Below the pieces are notes generated by a model, which worked only from the letters and a program-made list of their open reading frames with translations, made no database searches and had not been told where the DNA came from. From the NCBI RefSeq assembly GCF_027570075.1, contig NZ_JAKMUS010000001.1:124001-188000 (forward strand): DNA of 64,000 nucleotides, written 5' to 3'. Origin of the DNA: Corynebacterium meitnerae (lineage in GTDB: Bacteria > Actinomycetota > Actinomycetes > Mycobacteriales > Mycobacteriaceae). Shown here piece after piece: positions 16,660-25,472 of the stretch. Position numbers and translations under genes: made by a program. Each line of letters opens with the position of its first letter. The first letter of the stretch is position 1.

Positions 16660-17763
16660 TTAACCGAGCAGGTTTTTCGGCGCCAGGTTCAAGGGGCGCG
16701 CGCCATGGGCTTCGAGCACGACGATGTCTTCGATGCGCATGCCCCACTGCCCCGGCACGTAGATACCCGGCTCGATGGAGAAGACCATTCCCTCCTGCAG
16801 AACCGTGTCACTGCCGCTGACGAGGAATGGCGGCTCGTGCAGCGCCAATCCAATGCCATGGCCAAGACGGTGTGAGAAATAAACCCCATACCCAGCATGG
16901 TTGATGCGGCCGCGCGCGACGGCGTCTAGTTCGCCGGCGGTCATGCCGGGACGAGCCGTCGATAATGCTTCCAGCTGTGCTGCGCGGAGCTCGTCGTAGG
17001 CAGCCACGAAGGCGCGGTCCGGCATGGATTCCACCGCGTACGTACGCGTGCAATCCGAATGGTAGCCACTGGCCAGCGAGCCACCGATGTCCACCACGAC
17101 AGGATCCCCCGGCTCAAGGACACGGTCGGAGAAATCATGGTGAGGGTTAGCGCCATTGGGGCCGGAACCGACGATGACGAAGTCAACGGTGGCGTGCTCT
17201 TTGAGGATGAGCTGCTCAAGCTGATCGGCGACGTCACGCTCCGTCTTGCCCGGGACGAGCAGCTCCGGCACAGCCGAATGTACCGCGTCGATGGCGCGCG
17301 CAGCCTTCTCCAACTCAGCGACCTCTTCCTGTTCCTTGACCGCGAAGACGTCGCTCAGCACATCGGCTGCGAGCACCGTCTCCCCCATCTCCCCCGCCAT
17401 CTGGAGGCGCAGGACGTGGTCAGCGGTGAGTGAAGATCCAAGCGCAACAGGGCCGTCGGCAAGTAGATCCGCGATGCGAGTGTATGGCTCGTTGCCATCA
17501 CGCCAGGTTTCCACCACGACGCCGGGGATGTCACCGACTACTGCGACTGCGGAAGCATCGGTCGCCGGTGCAAACAGGCGAGCATAACCCCCGGGTGGCA
17601 CGACCAACGCCGTGAGACGCTCGTGTGAAGTGGACCAGGAGCCCGTCAGGTAGGCCAGCTCCGCTCCAGTGCCGATGATGGCACCACCAAGATCTAAAGC
17701 AGCAACGCGCTGCTGAAGGGCTGTGATCCGGCGGGCGTAGGTATCAAGCATCATGTCCGCCAT
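16660..17763 (-). CDS. M24-family Xaa-Pro peptidase
   Basis: A 367-residue creatinase-fold metallopeptidase. Metal ligands are visible in VVVDIGGSLASGYHSDCTRTY (Asp, Asp), SHRLGHGIGLALHEPPF (His), FSIEPGIYVPGQWGMRIED (Glu, Glu). It should cleave Xaa-Pro dipeptides or N-terminal residues before proline. The ATG at 17763 (MADMMLDTYARR) matches the family start, so the longer upstream frame is rejected. It follows helY by 29 bases on the same strand. Confidence 0.9.
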   Translation of the reverse strand: MADMMLDTYARRITALQQRVAALDLGGAIIGTGAELAYLTGSWSTSHERLTALVVPPGGYARLFAPATDASAVAVVGDIPGVVVETWRDGNEPYTRIADLLADGPVALGSSLTADHVLRLQMAGEMGETVLAADVLSDVFAVKEQEEVAELEKAARAIDAVHSAVPELLVPGKTERDVADQLEQLILKEHATVDFVIVGSGPNGANPHHDFSDRVLEPGDPVVVDIGGSLASGYHSDCTRTYAVESMPDRAFVAAYDELRAAQLEALSTARPGMTAGELDAVARGRINHAGYGVYFSHRLGHGIGLALHEPPFLVSGSDTVLQEGMVFSIEPGIYVPGQWGMRIEDIVVLEAHGARPLNLAPKNLLG

Positions 17764-17792
17764 CGTAAAACGCCGCGACGAATGAGGGCACG

Positions 17793-20564
17793 TTAGTTGC
17801 CAATAGCCACGACACCGCGGCGAATCGCGTCGACTGCCTTGCGGGCATTCTGCTTGATCTCCTCGGAGTACCCAGTGCGCGCGATCTGCTCCAACAAATC
17901 GATGACCTGGCGGCACCACCGGACGAAATCACCCGGTGTGAGCTCCGCACCTGATTCCGCGGCAGCAGCCAACGCATAACCCAGTGGTGCGCCGGCACAC
18001 CACTGATGAATCGAAAGGGCGAAGCTGGGATCCGGGATACTCGTCAGTGGTAGGCGGTGACGCTGCTCATCACTGGTGAGCTCTGTGTGAATACGGTCAG
18101 TAGCGTTCATGGCATCAGCCATGCGATCGGTGGCGGCTTCCGGATAACCACCGGTTGCCTTGCGGTTCTCAAACACGCACATGGACGCCACACCGGCCAG
18201 TTCCGCTGGGTCGAGCTCATCCCAAATCCCGCGCTTGAGGCATTGTGCCACCAACAAGTCAGACACGTTGTGAATGCGTGCGAGGCGTTCGCCTTCCTCC
18301 GTCACCGTCGGCTCGCCGTCAACCAACTCGACGTAATCCATCTCCGTCAGCAGCCCGATGATGCGCTCGAAGGTCTTACCCAGTGTGTCCGTCTGCGTGT
18401 TCACACTGTTCTGCGCAGTAGCCAGTCCGCGTTCCTCACGCACGATCTCCTCACCAATACGGGCCAAGCGCTCACGCTCCGCCGGGGGCCAGGAGTGGAT
18501 GGGGTGGCTCCGGATCGCGTCGCGAAGCTCAAGCATGCGTTTCGACGGCCGCACGCGTGCCTGTGTCTTCAGCTTCTTCGGTGCCTTGAAACGCCCACGG
18601 TTGAGCTCGTAGACCACCTTGCGGGTGTGCTTGCGTGGTTTGTGCGCGATGTCATGTGGCACCTTGATAGAACCAACCACAACCGGTGCATTAGCAAAGG
18701 CCGCGGCGTCAATACGTCCGGACCAACCTCGCTCGGTGGTAATCCACGGCCGCGGGTCGTCCTTCCTACCAGCAGGCGCGACAACGGCAGCGAGTTCGGG
18801 ACGGCGCTTTGACGGCAACGCGATGACATCGCCGATCTGAAGGCGCCCAAGGACTCGCTGGATTTCCTTGTTGCGCTCATTCAAGGAATTCTTCTTGGAG
18901 CGTTTCTCTTCCTCGGAAAGGTCACGGCGCAAACGGGTATACTCGACGAGCTCAGCGGCATAATCGATGTCCTCGTCAAGGCCAAGCTCCGCAAGTTCCT
19001 CCTTCAGGGAAGCACGCAAGGACACAACCTTGTCCTTCTTCCTCTCGATATTGCGCACTTCACCGACGACACTGCGGTCAGTCTGGAACTGCGCAAACGA
19101 CTTCTCAATCAGCCGGATCGAGGCCTCAAAGCCATTCATCTGCAGCATGTTGATGGCCATGTTGTAGCCCGGCGTGAACAGCGAGATCAGCGGGTACGTG
19201 CGCGTCGACGCAAGCCCAGCCACTGCACGAGGGTCCATCGCGGGCGACCACTGCACCACCGCGTTACCAATCGTGTCAATGCCACGACGGCCTGCGCGGC
19301 CAGTCAGCTGCGTGTACTGGCCCGGCGTGAGATCAACGTGCGCATCGCCGTTGAACTTAACCAGCTTCTCCAGCACCACGGTGCGCGCCGGCATGTTGAT
19401 ACCCAGAGCCAGGGTCTCCGTTGCGAAAACGACGCGCACGAGACCTTGCACGAAGAGCTTTTCGACGATGTGTTTAAACGCCGGCAACAACCCGGCATGG
19501 TGCGCCGCGAATCCCCGGGACCACGCGGTGCGCAGTTGGCGGAAGTTGAGAACCTCGAGGTCTTCCTCAGGGATTCCTTCGACGCCTTCATCCGCGATCT
19601 GCTTGATCAGTTCCGCTTCCTCGGGAGTGGTCAGCTCCTTGCGGGAACGCAGGCACTGGAACAACGCACCGTCACAACCAGCACGGGAAAAGATGAACAC
19701 GATGGCGGGCAGCATGTCGCGGCCTTTGAGCGATTCCACGACCTCCGGGCGCCCCACTGGGCGGACACGGTCTTGAGGGCGTTCATAGCCACTGCGTCCA
19801 CCGCCCGAACGGGAACGGAAACCGCGGCCCTCACGGAAATCATCGCGGCCTTCATTGGCTGCACCGGATTCCAGGCGCTCGATGGTGCGCTCCAGATCCT
19901 TATTCACCTGACCGTCAGTGCCAGGCTCAAACAACGGCAGGATCTTGCGCTGCACCATCATGAACTGGTTGAGCGGCACCGGGCGCTTCTCCGAGAGGAT
20001 GATTTCCGTGTCCCCACGAACCTCGCCCAACCACTGGCCGAATTCCTCCGAGTTGGACACCGTGGCGGACAAACCAATGATGCGAACGGACTCGTCGAGG
20101 TTAAGGATAATCTCTTCCCACACCGCTCCCCTGTCACGGTCCGCGAGATAGTGGATCTCATCCATCACCACATGCGACAAGCGATCAAGCGCCGGCGATT
20201 CGGCATAGATCATGTTGCGAAGCACTTCGGTGGTCATGACCACGATCTCGGCGTTGCCGTTGATGCTTGTATCGCCGGTGAGTAGGCCGACTGCATCTTC
20301 GCCATGCTCATCGACGAGATCGTGGTACTTCTGGTTGCTCAGCGCCTTAATCGGCGTGGTGTAGAAACACTTTGTGCCGCGTGAGAGGGCCAAAGAGACG
20401 GCGAATTCACCGACCACGGTTTTACCCGAGCCCGTCGGCGCGCACACAAGCACCCCGCGATCATCTTCTACTGCTTGGCAGGCCTCCACCTGGAAATCAT
20501 CGAGGGGAAAGCTTTTGGTGGCACGAAACTCGTCGAGATGCGAAGAAAATGAGCCGGATTCCAT
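17793..20564 (-). CDS. helY: Ski2/Mtr4-like RNA helicase HelY
   Basis: A 923-residue superfamily 2 helicase. Motifs: Walker A APTGSGKT near residue 43-50, TPIKALSNQK, VMDEIHYL (DEVH-type motif II), IGLSATVSN, ETLALGINMPARTVV and QLTGRAGRRGID. A long C-terminal region continues with the Ski2/Mtr4-type helical domain. In mycobacteria helY likewise follows tatC. A longer frame could start at GTG 20573, but TAGGGT ends exactly 7 nt before the ATG at 20564, so the gene is probably leaderless and starts there. It probably unwinds structured RNA for decay or processing. Confidence 0.9.
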   Translation of the reverse strand: MESGSFSSHLDEFRATKSFPLDDFQVEACQAVEDDRGVLVCAPTGSGKTVVGEFAVSLALSRGTKCFYTTPIKALSNQKYHDLVDEHGEDAVGLLTGDTSINGNAEIVVMTTEVLRNMIYAESPALDRLSHVVMDEIHYLADRDRGAVWEEIILNLDESVRIIGLSATVSNSEEFGQWLGEVRGDTEIILSEKRPVPLNQFMMVQRKILPLFEPGTDGQVNKDLERTIERLESGAANEGRDDFREGRGFRSRSGGGRSGYERPQDRVRPVGRPEVVESLKGRDMLPAIVFIFSRAGCDGALFQCLRSRKELTTPEEAELIKQIADEGVEGIPEEDLEVLNFRQLRTAWSRGFAAHHAGLLPAFKHIVEKLFVQGLVRVVFATETLALGINMPARTVVLEKLVKFNGDAHVDLTPGQYTQLTGRAGRRGIDTIGNAVVQWSPAMDPRAVAGLASTRTYPLISLFTPGYNMAINMLQMNGFEASIRLIEKSFAQFQTDRSVVGEVRNIERKKDKVVSLRASLKEELAELGLDEDIDYAAELVEYTRLRRDLSEEEKRSKKNSLNERNKEIQRVLGRLQIGDVIALPSKRRPELAAVVAPAGRKDDPRPWITTERGWSGRIDAAAFANAPVVVGSIKVPHDIAHKPRKHTRKVVYELNRGRFKAPKKLKTQARVRPSKRMLELRDAIRSHPIHSWPPAERERLARIGEEIVREERGLATAQNSVNTQTDTLGKTFERIIGLLTEMDYVELVDGEPTVTEEGERLARIHNVSDLLVAQCLKRGIWDELDPAELAGVASMCVFENRKATGGYPEAATDRMADAMNATDRIHTELTSDEQRHRLPLTSIPDPSFALSIHQWCAGAPLGYALAAAAESGAELTPGDFVRWCRQVIDLLEQIARTGYSEEIKQNARKAVDAIRRGVVAIGN

Positions 20565-20588
20565 GTCCCCCACCCTACGTGGTGGGGG

Positions 20589-21626
20589 CTAGAGAACGTC
20601 GTCGAAGTAGCCCGGGGTGTCAGAGGCGTTGTTGATGCCTTCTGAACGCGTTGGTGGAGCAACCGGCGACGGGGCCTGCGGTGCAGCAGACGCGTGTACC
20701 GGACCTTTTGGTCCGCCAACGGATGTGGCAGCGCCGACTGGTGTGGGCGCAGAAATCGGGCCCGATGCCTCATCATCTGCCAGGTCGACCCACTCGTTCT
20801 TCTTGGCGCTGCGCTTGTCATGAATACGGCAGAACTGGAATGCCATCTCCACGAGGAAGCACAGTGAAAGCGCCAGCACGATCATGGAGAACGGGTCCTG
20901 GCCCGGGGTCATAAACGCCGCGAAGATGAACAGGATAACGATGATGATGCGGCGTTTGTCCTGAACCTGGTCATACTGCAACAGCCCAGTCAGGTTCAGC
21001 ATGATGATGAGCAGTGGCACTTCAAAGCTGACACCGAAGATGACGATGAGGGCAAGAACGAAGTTGTAGTACTCGCCACCGGACAGGGCACCGACTTGGT
21101 ACTCACGACCGATGGACATGAGCACATACAGGCCCTGGTCAACGATGAAGTACGCAAGCACTGCACCCGCAACGAAAAGAGTCACTGCAAAGGTGACAAA
21201 GGAGAGGGTCCAGCGACGCTCATTCTTGAGCAGGCCCGGGGTGATGAAGCCCCAGATCTGCAGGAGCCACACTGGTGAGGCAACCACGAGTCCCGCGAGG
21301 AAGCCAACCTTCAGGCGCAGCATGAACATCTCAAACGGGGATGTCGCGATAAGGCGACACGAGCCATCCGAGGTGAGGTCAGCGCGCAGCTCCACCGGCA
21401 ACGAACAGTACGGCCGGCGGATGATTTCTCCCAGGGGCAAGATGTTGCCGGGTGCCCACTGGTACCAGATGAACCCGAGCACGGTGCCCACAACGACGGC
21501 GGCCAAGGAGATCAGCACCCGGCGGCGCAGCTCCTGCAAGTGCTCAACGAGGGACATGGATCCCTCGGGGTTATTCCGCCTCCGCCGCCTCTTCTTCTGC
21601 GGGGACGCGGTGGATGGAGAGGTCAC
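20589..21626 (-). CDS. tatC: Sec-independent translocase subunit TatC
   Basis: A 345-residue membrane protein, the receptor for twin-arginine signal peptides. It has six hydrophobic helices, the conserved cytoplasmic N-terminal motif MSLVEHLQELRRRV near residue 24-37 after a basic extension (KKRRRRRNN), and FGVSFEVPLLIIML in the middle. The last ~70 residues are a disordered Ala/Pro-rich tail common in actinobacterial TatC. It lies 3 bases downstream of tatA. Confidence 0.95.
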   Translation of the reverse strand: MTSPSTASPQKKRRRRRNNPEGSMSLVEHLQELRRRVLISLAAVVVGTVLGFIWYQWAPGNILPLGEIIRRPYCSLPVELRADLTSDGSCRLIATSPFEMFMLRLKVGFLAGLVVASPVWLLQIWGFITPGLLKNERRWTLSFVTFAVTLFVAGAVLAYFIVDQGLYVLMSIGREYQVGALSGGEYYNFVLALIVIFGVSFEVPLLIIMLNLTGLLQYDQVQDKRRIIIVILFIFAAFMTPGQDPFSMIVLALSLCFLVEMAFQFCRIHDKRSAKKNEWVDLADDEASGPISAPTPVGAATSVGGPKGPVHASAAPQAPSPVAPPTRSEGINNASDTPGYFDDVL

Positions 21627-21629
21627 GGA

Positions 21630-21926
21630 TTAATTAGCCGGGTTGTTCCGCTGGTTCTCCGGGCGATCCCAGAAACTTTGCTCTGCAGCAGACTGCGCAG
21701 CCGACGTGCCGGTGTTTCCGCTGGTCAGCTCACGTGGCTGTGCTGGGGCCTGGTTCTGCTGCTGATTGGCCTGTGCCTCATCATTCTGCATCTCCTTGAC
21801 CTCAGACTTGAAGATGCGCGCGGAACGGCCGACGGAGCGAGCAAGGTCCGGGAGCTTGGCTGCGCCGAACAGAAGAAGGATGACAAAGACGATCAGGAGG
21901 ATTTCCATGGGGCCGAGATTTGGCAT
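21630..21926 (-). CDS. tatA: Sec-independent translocase subunit TatA
   Basis: A 98-residue protein with one N-terminal helix (MEILLIVFVILLLFGAAKLP), the conserved FGAAKLPDLARSVG hinge and amphipathic helix, and a Gln/Pro-rich tail. It forms the pore component of the Tat translocase. The ATG at 21926 is used because AGGAAA lies just upstream; the longer frame to 21941 is rejected. It is 36 bases after pafC. Confidence 0.94.
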   Translation of the reverse strand: MPNLGPMEILLIVFVILLLFGAAKLPDLARSVGRSARIFKSEVKEMQNDEAQANQQQNQAPAQPRELTSGNTGTSAAQSAAEQSFWDRPENQRNNPAN

Positions 21927-21962
21927 CGGATTTCCTTTCACACAGTGGGGCGAACTATCCCG

Positions 21963-22907
21963 TCAAGCATAACGCTCAAGCGCAGCTTTGCCACGAGCGG
22001 CCAGCTCTTCGGCGATGTGAATTGGTTCCACGACATCCACCCGGTCAGCCTGACTCAGGCAAAAACGCACCAGCCAGTCATCGCTGCCATAGGGCATTGT
22101 TGCGACTACCCAACCACGATCCCGCTCGTCATGCAGCTCGATCTGCCAGAAATCCGCCAGCCAGGTCGCCTCCGGGTGGATGCGCAGCGTGGCTACCTTT
22201 GCGTCGCCGAAACCGAAAGGATCAGCTGCGTTGTAGACCGAGCTACCGGGGGTGGAGGCGGAGGCGGGCACGGGATCGTCGATAAGCAGCGCTTCTTTAA
22301 TGCGATCCACGCGGAAGGTTTTGGCGGTACCCTCTTCGACGGCGGAGAGATACGTGTTGCCATCGCGATGGAAGATTCCCACGGGGGCGACGGTGCGCTC
22401 ACGTGTTGTGTCGGACGTGGCGGAGTAATACGTCAGACGCAACATTCTGCGCTGGGACAATGCCTCTGAAATCGGGCCGAGTGCACCGGGGGTATCCGGG
22501 TGCTCTGCATCAGACACTCCCACATTGCTCATCACTTCGCGGATCTTCTGCGCCGCCGATGTCACCGCGGAGTGGTCAATGAGACCCGGCATCGTCTCCA
22601 GCGATTCGAGAGTGAGAAGCAAGGCATTAGCCTCAGTGGGTGTCAGGCGCAAAGGAGCATTCATGCCCTGGTCATCGATGACGGTGACACCAGACCATTC
22701 GGGGGCAAGATCGATCAGTTCCTCGGGGCGTTTACCCACGCCAGAGAGCATGAGGCGCTGCAGATCCCCCATCACGTCCGTGTGCGAGTACCCGAGGTCG
22801 CGGGCGATCTCCATCGGGGTGGCATTCGGGTGTTTGTGCAGGTACGGGATGAGGTTAAGCGTGCGTACGAGGTTGGAGATCTTCTCCGGGCTATCCTTCT
22901 TCGTCAC
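21963..22907 (-). CDS. pafC: WYL-domain regulator PafC
   Basis: A 314-residue protein with an N-terminal winged helix (NLVRTLNLIPYLHKHPNATPMEIARDLGYSHTDV) and a WYL domain (MLRLTYYSATSDTTRERTVAPVGIFHRDGNTYLSA) followed by a WCX extension. With PafB it forms the transcription activator that drives the LexA-independent DNA damage response in mycobacteria. The GTG start overlaps the pafB stop by one base (TAGTG). It is cotranscribed with pafA and pafB. Confidence 0.9.
   Translation of the reverse strand: MTKKDSPEKISNLVRTLNLIPYLHKHPNATPMEIARDLGYSHTDVMGDLQRLMLSGVGKRPEELIDLAPEWSGVTVIDDQGMNAPLRLTPTEANALLLTLESLETMPGLIDHSAVTSAAQKIREVMSNVGVSDAEHPDTPGALGPISEALSQRRMLRLTYYSATSDTTRERTVAPVGIFHRDGNTYLSAVEEGTAKTFRVDRIKEALLIDDPVPASASTPGSSVYNAADPFGFGDAKVATLRIHPEATWLADFWQIELHDERDRGWVVATMPYGSDDWLVRFCLSQADRVDVVEPIHIAEELAARGKAALERYA
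22277..22287 (-). repeat. Copy of the 11-mer GCTTATCGACG
   Basis: Inside pafC; the coding strand reads Leu-Ile-Asp (CTT ATC GAC). Confidence 0.85.
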
Positions 22908-23860
22908 TACTCTTCGCCTCCTTGTGCGGCAGCGCGCAGCAATGCGATCACACTCTCACGCACATCCTCCGGCTCTTGAACGACTGCGTGAGGCGCGTAA
23001 CTGGCCACGGTGCGCACGAGCCAATCGCGCTCAACACCTTTAAAGACAAGAGCACCATCAGCGCGGGCCTCCCCTGCCGCCGCGAGTTCAGTACAGGTGC
23101 CAGGATCAATGGTCACCACTGCGTCCACAACCGGACCCCGCAATGATTCTTCGACCACTTGTTGCAGTGGCTTGTCAGCTTCAGTGAAGCCTGTGGCCTG
23201 AACCTTGCGGATGTTGGATACCCGGACCGCACGGAAGCTGCGCGGCGCTTGGCGTTCAACGTCAAAACCGACAACATAAGCTCGATTATTCAGTGCGACG
23301 ATGCCCCACGGGTCCATCGTCCGTGTTTGAGTCTCCGCGGTTGGTGCGGGCTTGTAATCGAAACGCATGCGGATCTTCGCCCGGACACATGCGGTAACAG
23401 CAGCCACGATGTCTGAATCCAAACGTGAAATATCGTTGTCCAGCGCGGCAATGGGAACCTCATCAAACGTGCGGGTAGCTCCCGCGGCAGCGATCTTCGT
23501 CCAACCGGAACGTGCGAAAGCGCCAAGACTCCCCTGCGTGCCAAGGTCGCCTGCCAAGCCAAGGACAAATGCTTCCTCATCGGTGAAAGAAATGGGCGGG
23601 AGCTCATAGGCGTCCTTGTTCACCCACACCAAGCCGTTTTCTGCACGCGCTGGCACACCGGCACGCTTCAAAGAAACAACATCGCGGGTGATCAAGCGCT
23701 TGAAGGCCACGTCCGTTCGGTTCTCATACCCTTCAACATTGCTGCGCACCCACTCATACTCCCGGGGCCGGTTGGACCCCAAGAGAGCAAAAGTGAGGTT
23801 GGTCAGCCGCTGGATTGCGGCATCCGCATTCGGGTGCACAGTGTTGGAAGGTTTAGCCAC
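22907..23860 (-). CDS. pafB: WYL-domain regulator PafB
   Basis: A 317-residue partner of PafC with an N-terminal winged helix (AIQRLTNLTFALLGSNRPREYEWV) and a WYL domain (KIRMRFDYKPAPTAETQTRTMDPWGIVALNNRAYVVG). The GTG start lies eight bases inside the end of pafA, indicating tight coupling. PafBC are ligand-responsive activators; the WYL pair is thought to sense single-stranded nucleic acid. Confidence 0.9.
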   Translation of the reverse strand: MAKPSNTVHPNADAAIQRLTNLTFALLGSNRPREYEWVRSNVEGYENRTDVAFKRLITRDVVSLKRAGVPARAENGLVWVNKDAYELPPISFTDEEAFVLGLAGDLGTQGSLGAFARSGWTKIAAAGATRTFDEVPIAALDNDISRLDSDIVAAVTACVRAKIRMRFDYKPAPTAETQTRTMDPWGIVALNNRAYVVGFDVERQAPRSFRAVRVSNIRKVQATGFTEADKPLQQVVEESLRGPVVDAVVTIDPGTCTELAAAGEARADGALVFKGVERDWLVRTVASYAPHAVVQEPEDVRESVIALLRAAAQGGEE

Positions 23861-25280
23861 GAATTCCCCCTAGTGGCGCATCGAGTTCATCAGCGTGTTC
23901 ACGCATGTAGGCCAGCAAACCATCCACGCGGGAATCTGTCACCGCGAACGGATCCTGAAGGTCCACCGTCTGCGGCACGGGGCGGTCCACCTTGAGGTGA
24001 ACCCAGTCCACGGTGTGGTGGGCACCGAGCGCGCGGGCTTCCTTGAGGAACAGTGAGCGCAGATGACCGCGCGTTGTCTCCGGCGCGGTGTGCGCGGCCG
24101 CCGCAATCGCCTCATCGGTTGTCCACCGCTTGACCAGACCTTTACGTTCCAGCAGGTAGAACAGCCCACGCGCCCGGTTGATGTCGTGATAAGCCAGATC
24201 AATCTGCGCCAGCTTCGGGTGTGACCAATCCCCGCCCAAGCGCGCACGGTAGCGCTCCAAGAGGTTGCGCTTGATCACCCAGTCAATCTCCGTGCTGACA
24301 GGCTCAAAGTCTTGCTTTTCGACGGCCGTGAGAACCCGCCCCCACAGTTCAAGGACACGGCGCAACTCCTCCACCGGGGCCCCTTCATCAGGGCGTTGTT
24401 CCAGCCAACGGGTTGCGGCCTCGTACACGCCACGCTGAACCTCCAGCGCGGTCACCGTGGAACCGTCCTTGAGTACCAACGGTGTTTGGCCAGTGGGGTC
24501 CGCAGCGATCTCCTTGATGTGCTTGATCGGCTCGGCGACGTCGAAAGCTGGAATATCCCACTCCGCCTCAAGCATTTCAATGACCAGCTGCGTGGAGCCG
24601 ACCTTGAGCGCGAATGAGGGCTCAGCCATGTTGGAATCGCCCACGATGACGTGCATGCGGCGGAACCGGCTGGAATCCCCGTGCGGTTCATCGCGGGTGT
24701 TGATGATCGGGCGGGTTCGCGTCGTCGCTGAGGACACGCCTTCCCAGACCTGATCGGCGCGCTGGGATAAAACGAACTGACCGTTCTTGATCATCCCGGC
24801 ACCGCACAGCAGCTGACGCGTAATCAGAAACGGCAGTAGACGCTTGCCAAAATGCTTGAGCGAAAGACCACGGCTGATCAGGTAGTTTTCGTGCGTGCCG
24901 TAGGAGTTTCCGGCGGAGTCCACATTGTTCTTGAACATGTAGATGTCCCCGCCAATACCCTCCTTCGCCAGAGTTTCCTCCGCCTGCGCAGCCAGGTCGT
25001 TGAACAGGAGCTCACCAGCCTTGTCGTGGTTGAGCAGCTGCGTCAGCGAGTCACACTCAGCCGTGGCGTATTCCGGATGCGCGCCGACGTCGAGGTACAA
25101 CCGCGCGGCATTATCCGTGAACACGTTCGTGCTCTTGTACTGGGCCACGACGGGCTTGAACAGATAACGCGCAATCTCCTCAGGTCCGAGGACCGCGGAA
25201 CCATCGCGCATAGCGGTGAGGCCGAATTCGGTTTCCACGCCCATGATCCGGCGTGGGTAGACAACGGGTTGATCCGTCAC
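23853..25280 (-). CDS. pafA: Pup-protein ligase PafA
   Basis: A 475-residue glutamine-synthetase-like ligase that uses ATP to join the C-terminal Glu of Pup to lysines of target proteins. The N-terminal GVETEFGLT carries metal-binding Glu; YLDVGAHPEYATAECD, NNVDSAGNSYGTHENYL and RRMHVIVGDSNMAEP match the family. The GTG start overlaps the pup stop by one base (TAGTG). The direct pup-pafA junction leaves no room for prcB and prcA, which lie between these genes in mycobacteria. Confidence 0.96.
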   Translation of the reverse strand: MTDQPVVYPRRIMGVETEFGLTAMRDGSAVLGPEEIARYLFKPVVAQYKSTNVFTDNAARLYLDVGAHPEYATAECDSLTQLLNHDKAGELLFNDLAAQAEETLAKEGIGGDIYMFKNNVDSAGNSYGTHENYLISRGLSLKHFGKRLLPFLITRQLLCGAGMIKNGQFVLSQRADQVWEGVSSATTRTRPIINTRDEPHGDSSRFRRMHVIVGDSNMAEPSFALKVGSTQLVIEMLEAEWDIPAFDVAEPIKHIKEIAADPTGQTPLVLKDGSTVTALEVQRGVYEAATRWLEQRPDEGAPVEELRRVLELWGRVLTAVEKQDFEPVSTEIDWVIKRNLLERYRARLGGDWSHPKLAQIDLAYHDINRARGLFYLLERKGLVKRWTTDEAIAAAAHTAPETTRGHLRSLFLKEARALGAHHTVDWVHLKVDRPVPQTVDLQDPFAVTDSRVDGLLAYMREHADELDAPLGGIRG

Positions 25281-25462
25281 TACTGGCCACCTTTTTGCAC
25301 GTAGGAACGCACAAATTCCTCGGCGTTGTTGTCCAACAGCGAATCAATCTCATCCAACAGATCGTCAGTGCCAGCAGTGTTGACAGTGACCTGGCCGGCG
25401 TCCTGTGCGTCGCCGTCGTCCTCAGATCCACCAGAATGCTTCGTAATGTGCTCTTGAGCCAT
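25280..25462 (-). CDS. pup: Prokaryotic ubiquitin-like protein Pup
   Basis: A 60-residue, acidic, mostly disordered modifier ending YVQKGGQ. The central DDLLDEIDSLLDNNAEEFVRS is the helix that docks on the Arc/Mpa coiled coil and on PafA. The C-terminal Gln must be deamidated to Glu by Dop before ligation. The start at 25462 gives the standard Pup length; TAGGGT ends exactly 7 nt before the ATG and its TAG is also the dop stop codon, so a leaderless pup promoter is embedded in the end of dop. Confidence 0.96.
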   Translation of the reverse strand: MAQEHITKHSGGSEDDGDAQDAGQVTVNTAGTDDLLDEIDSLLDNNAEEFVRSYVQKGGQ

Positions 25463-25472
25463 GTTCTCTACC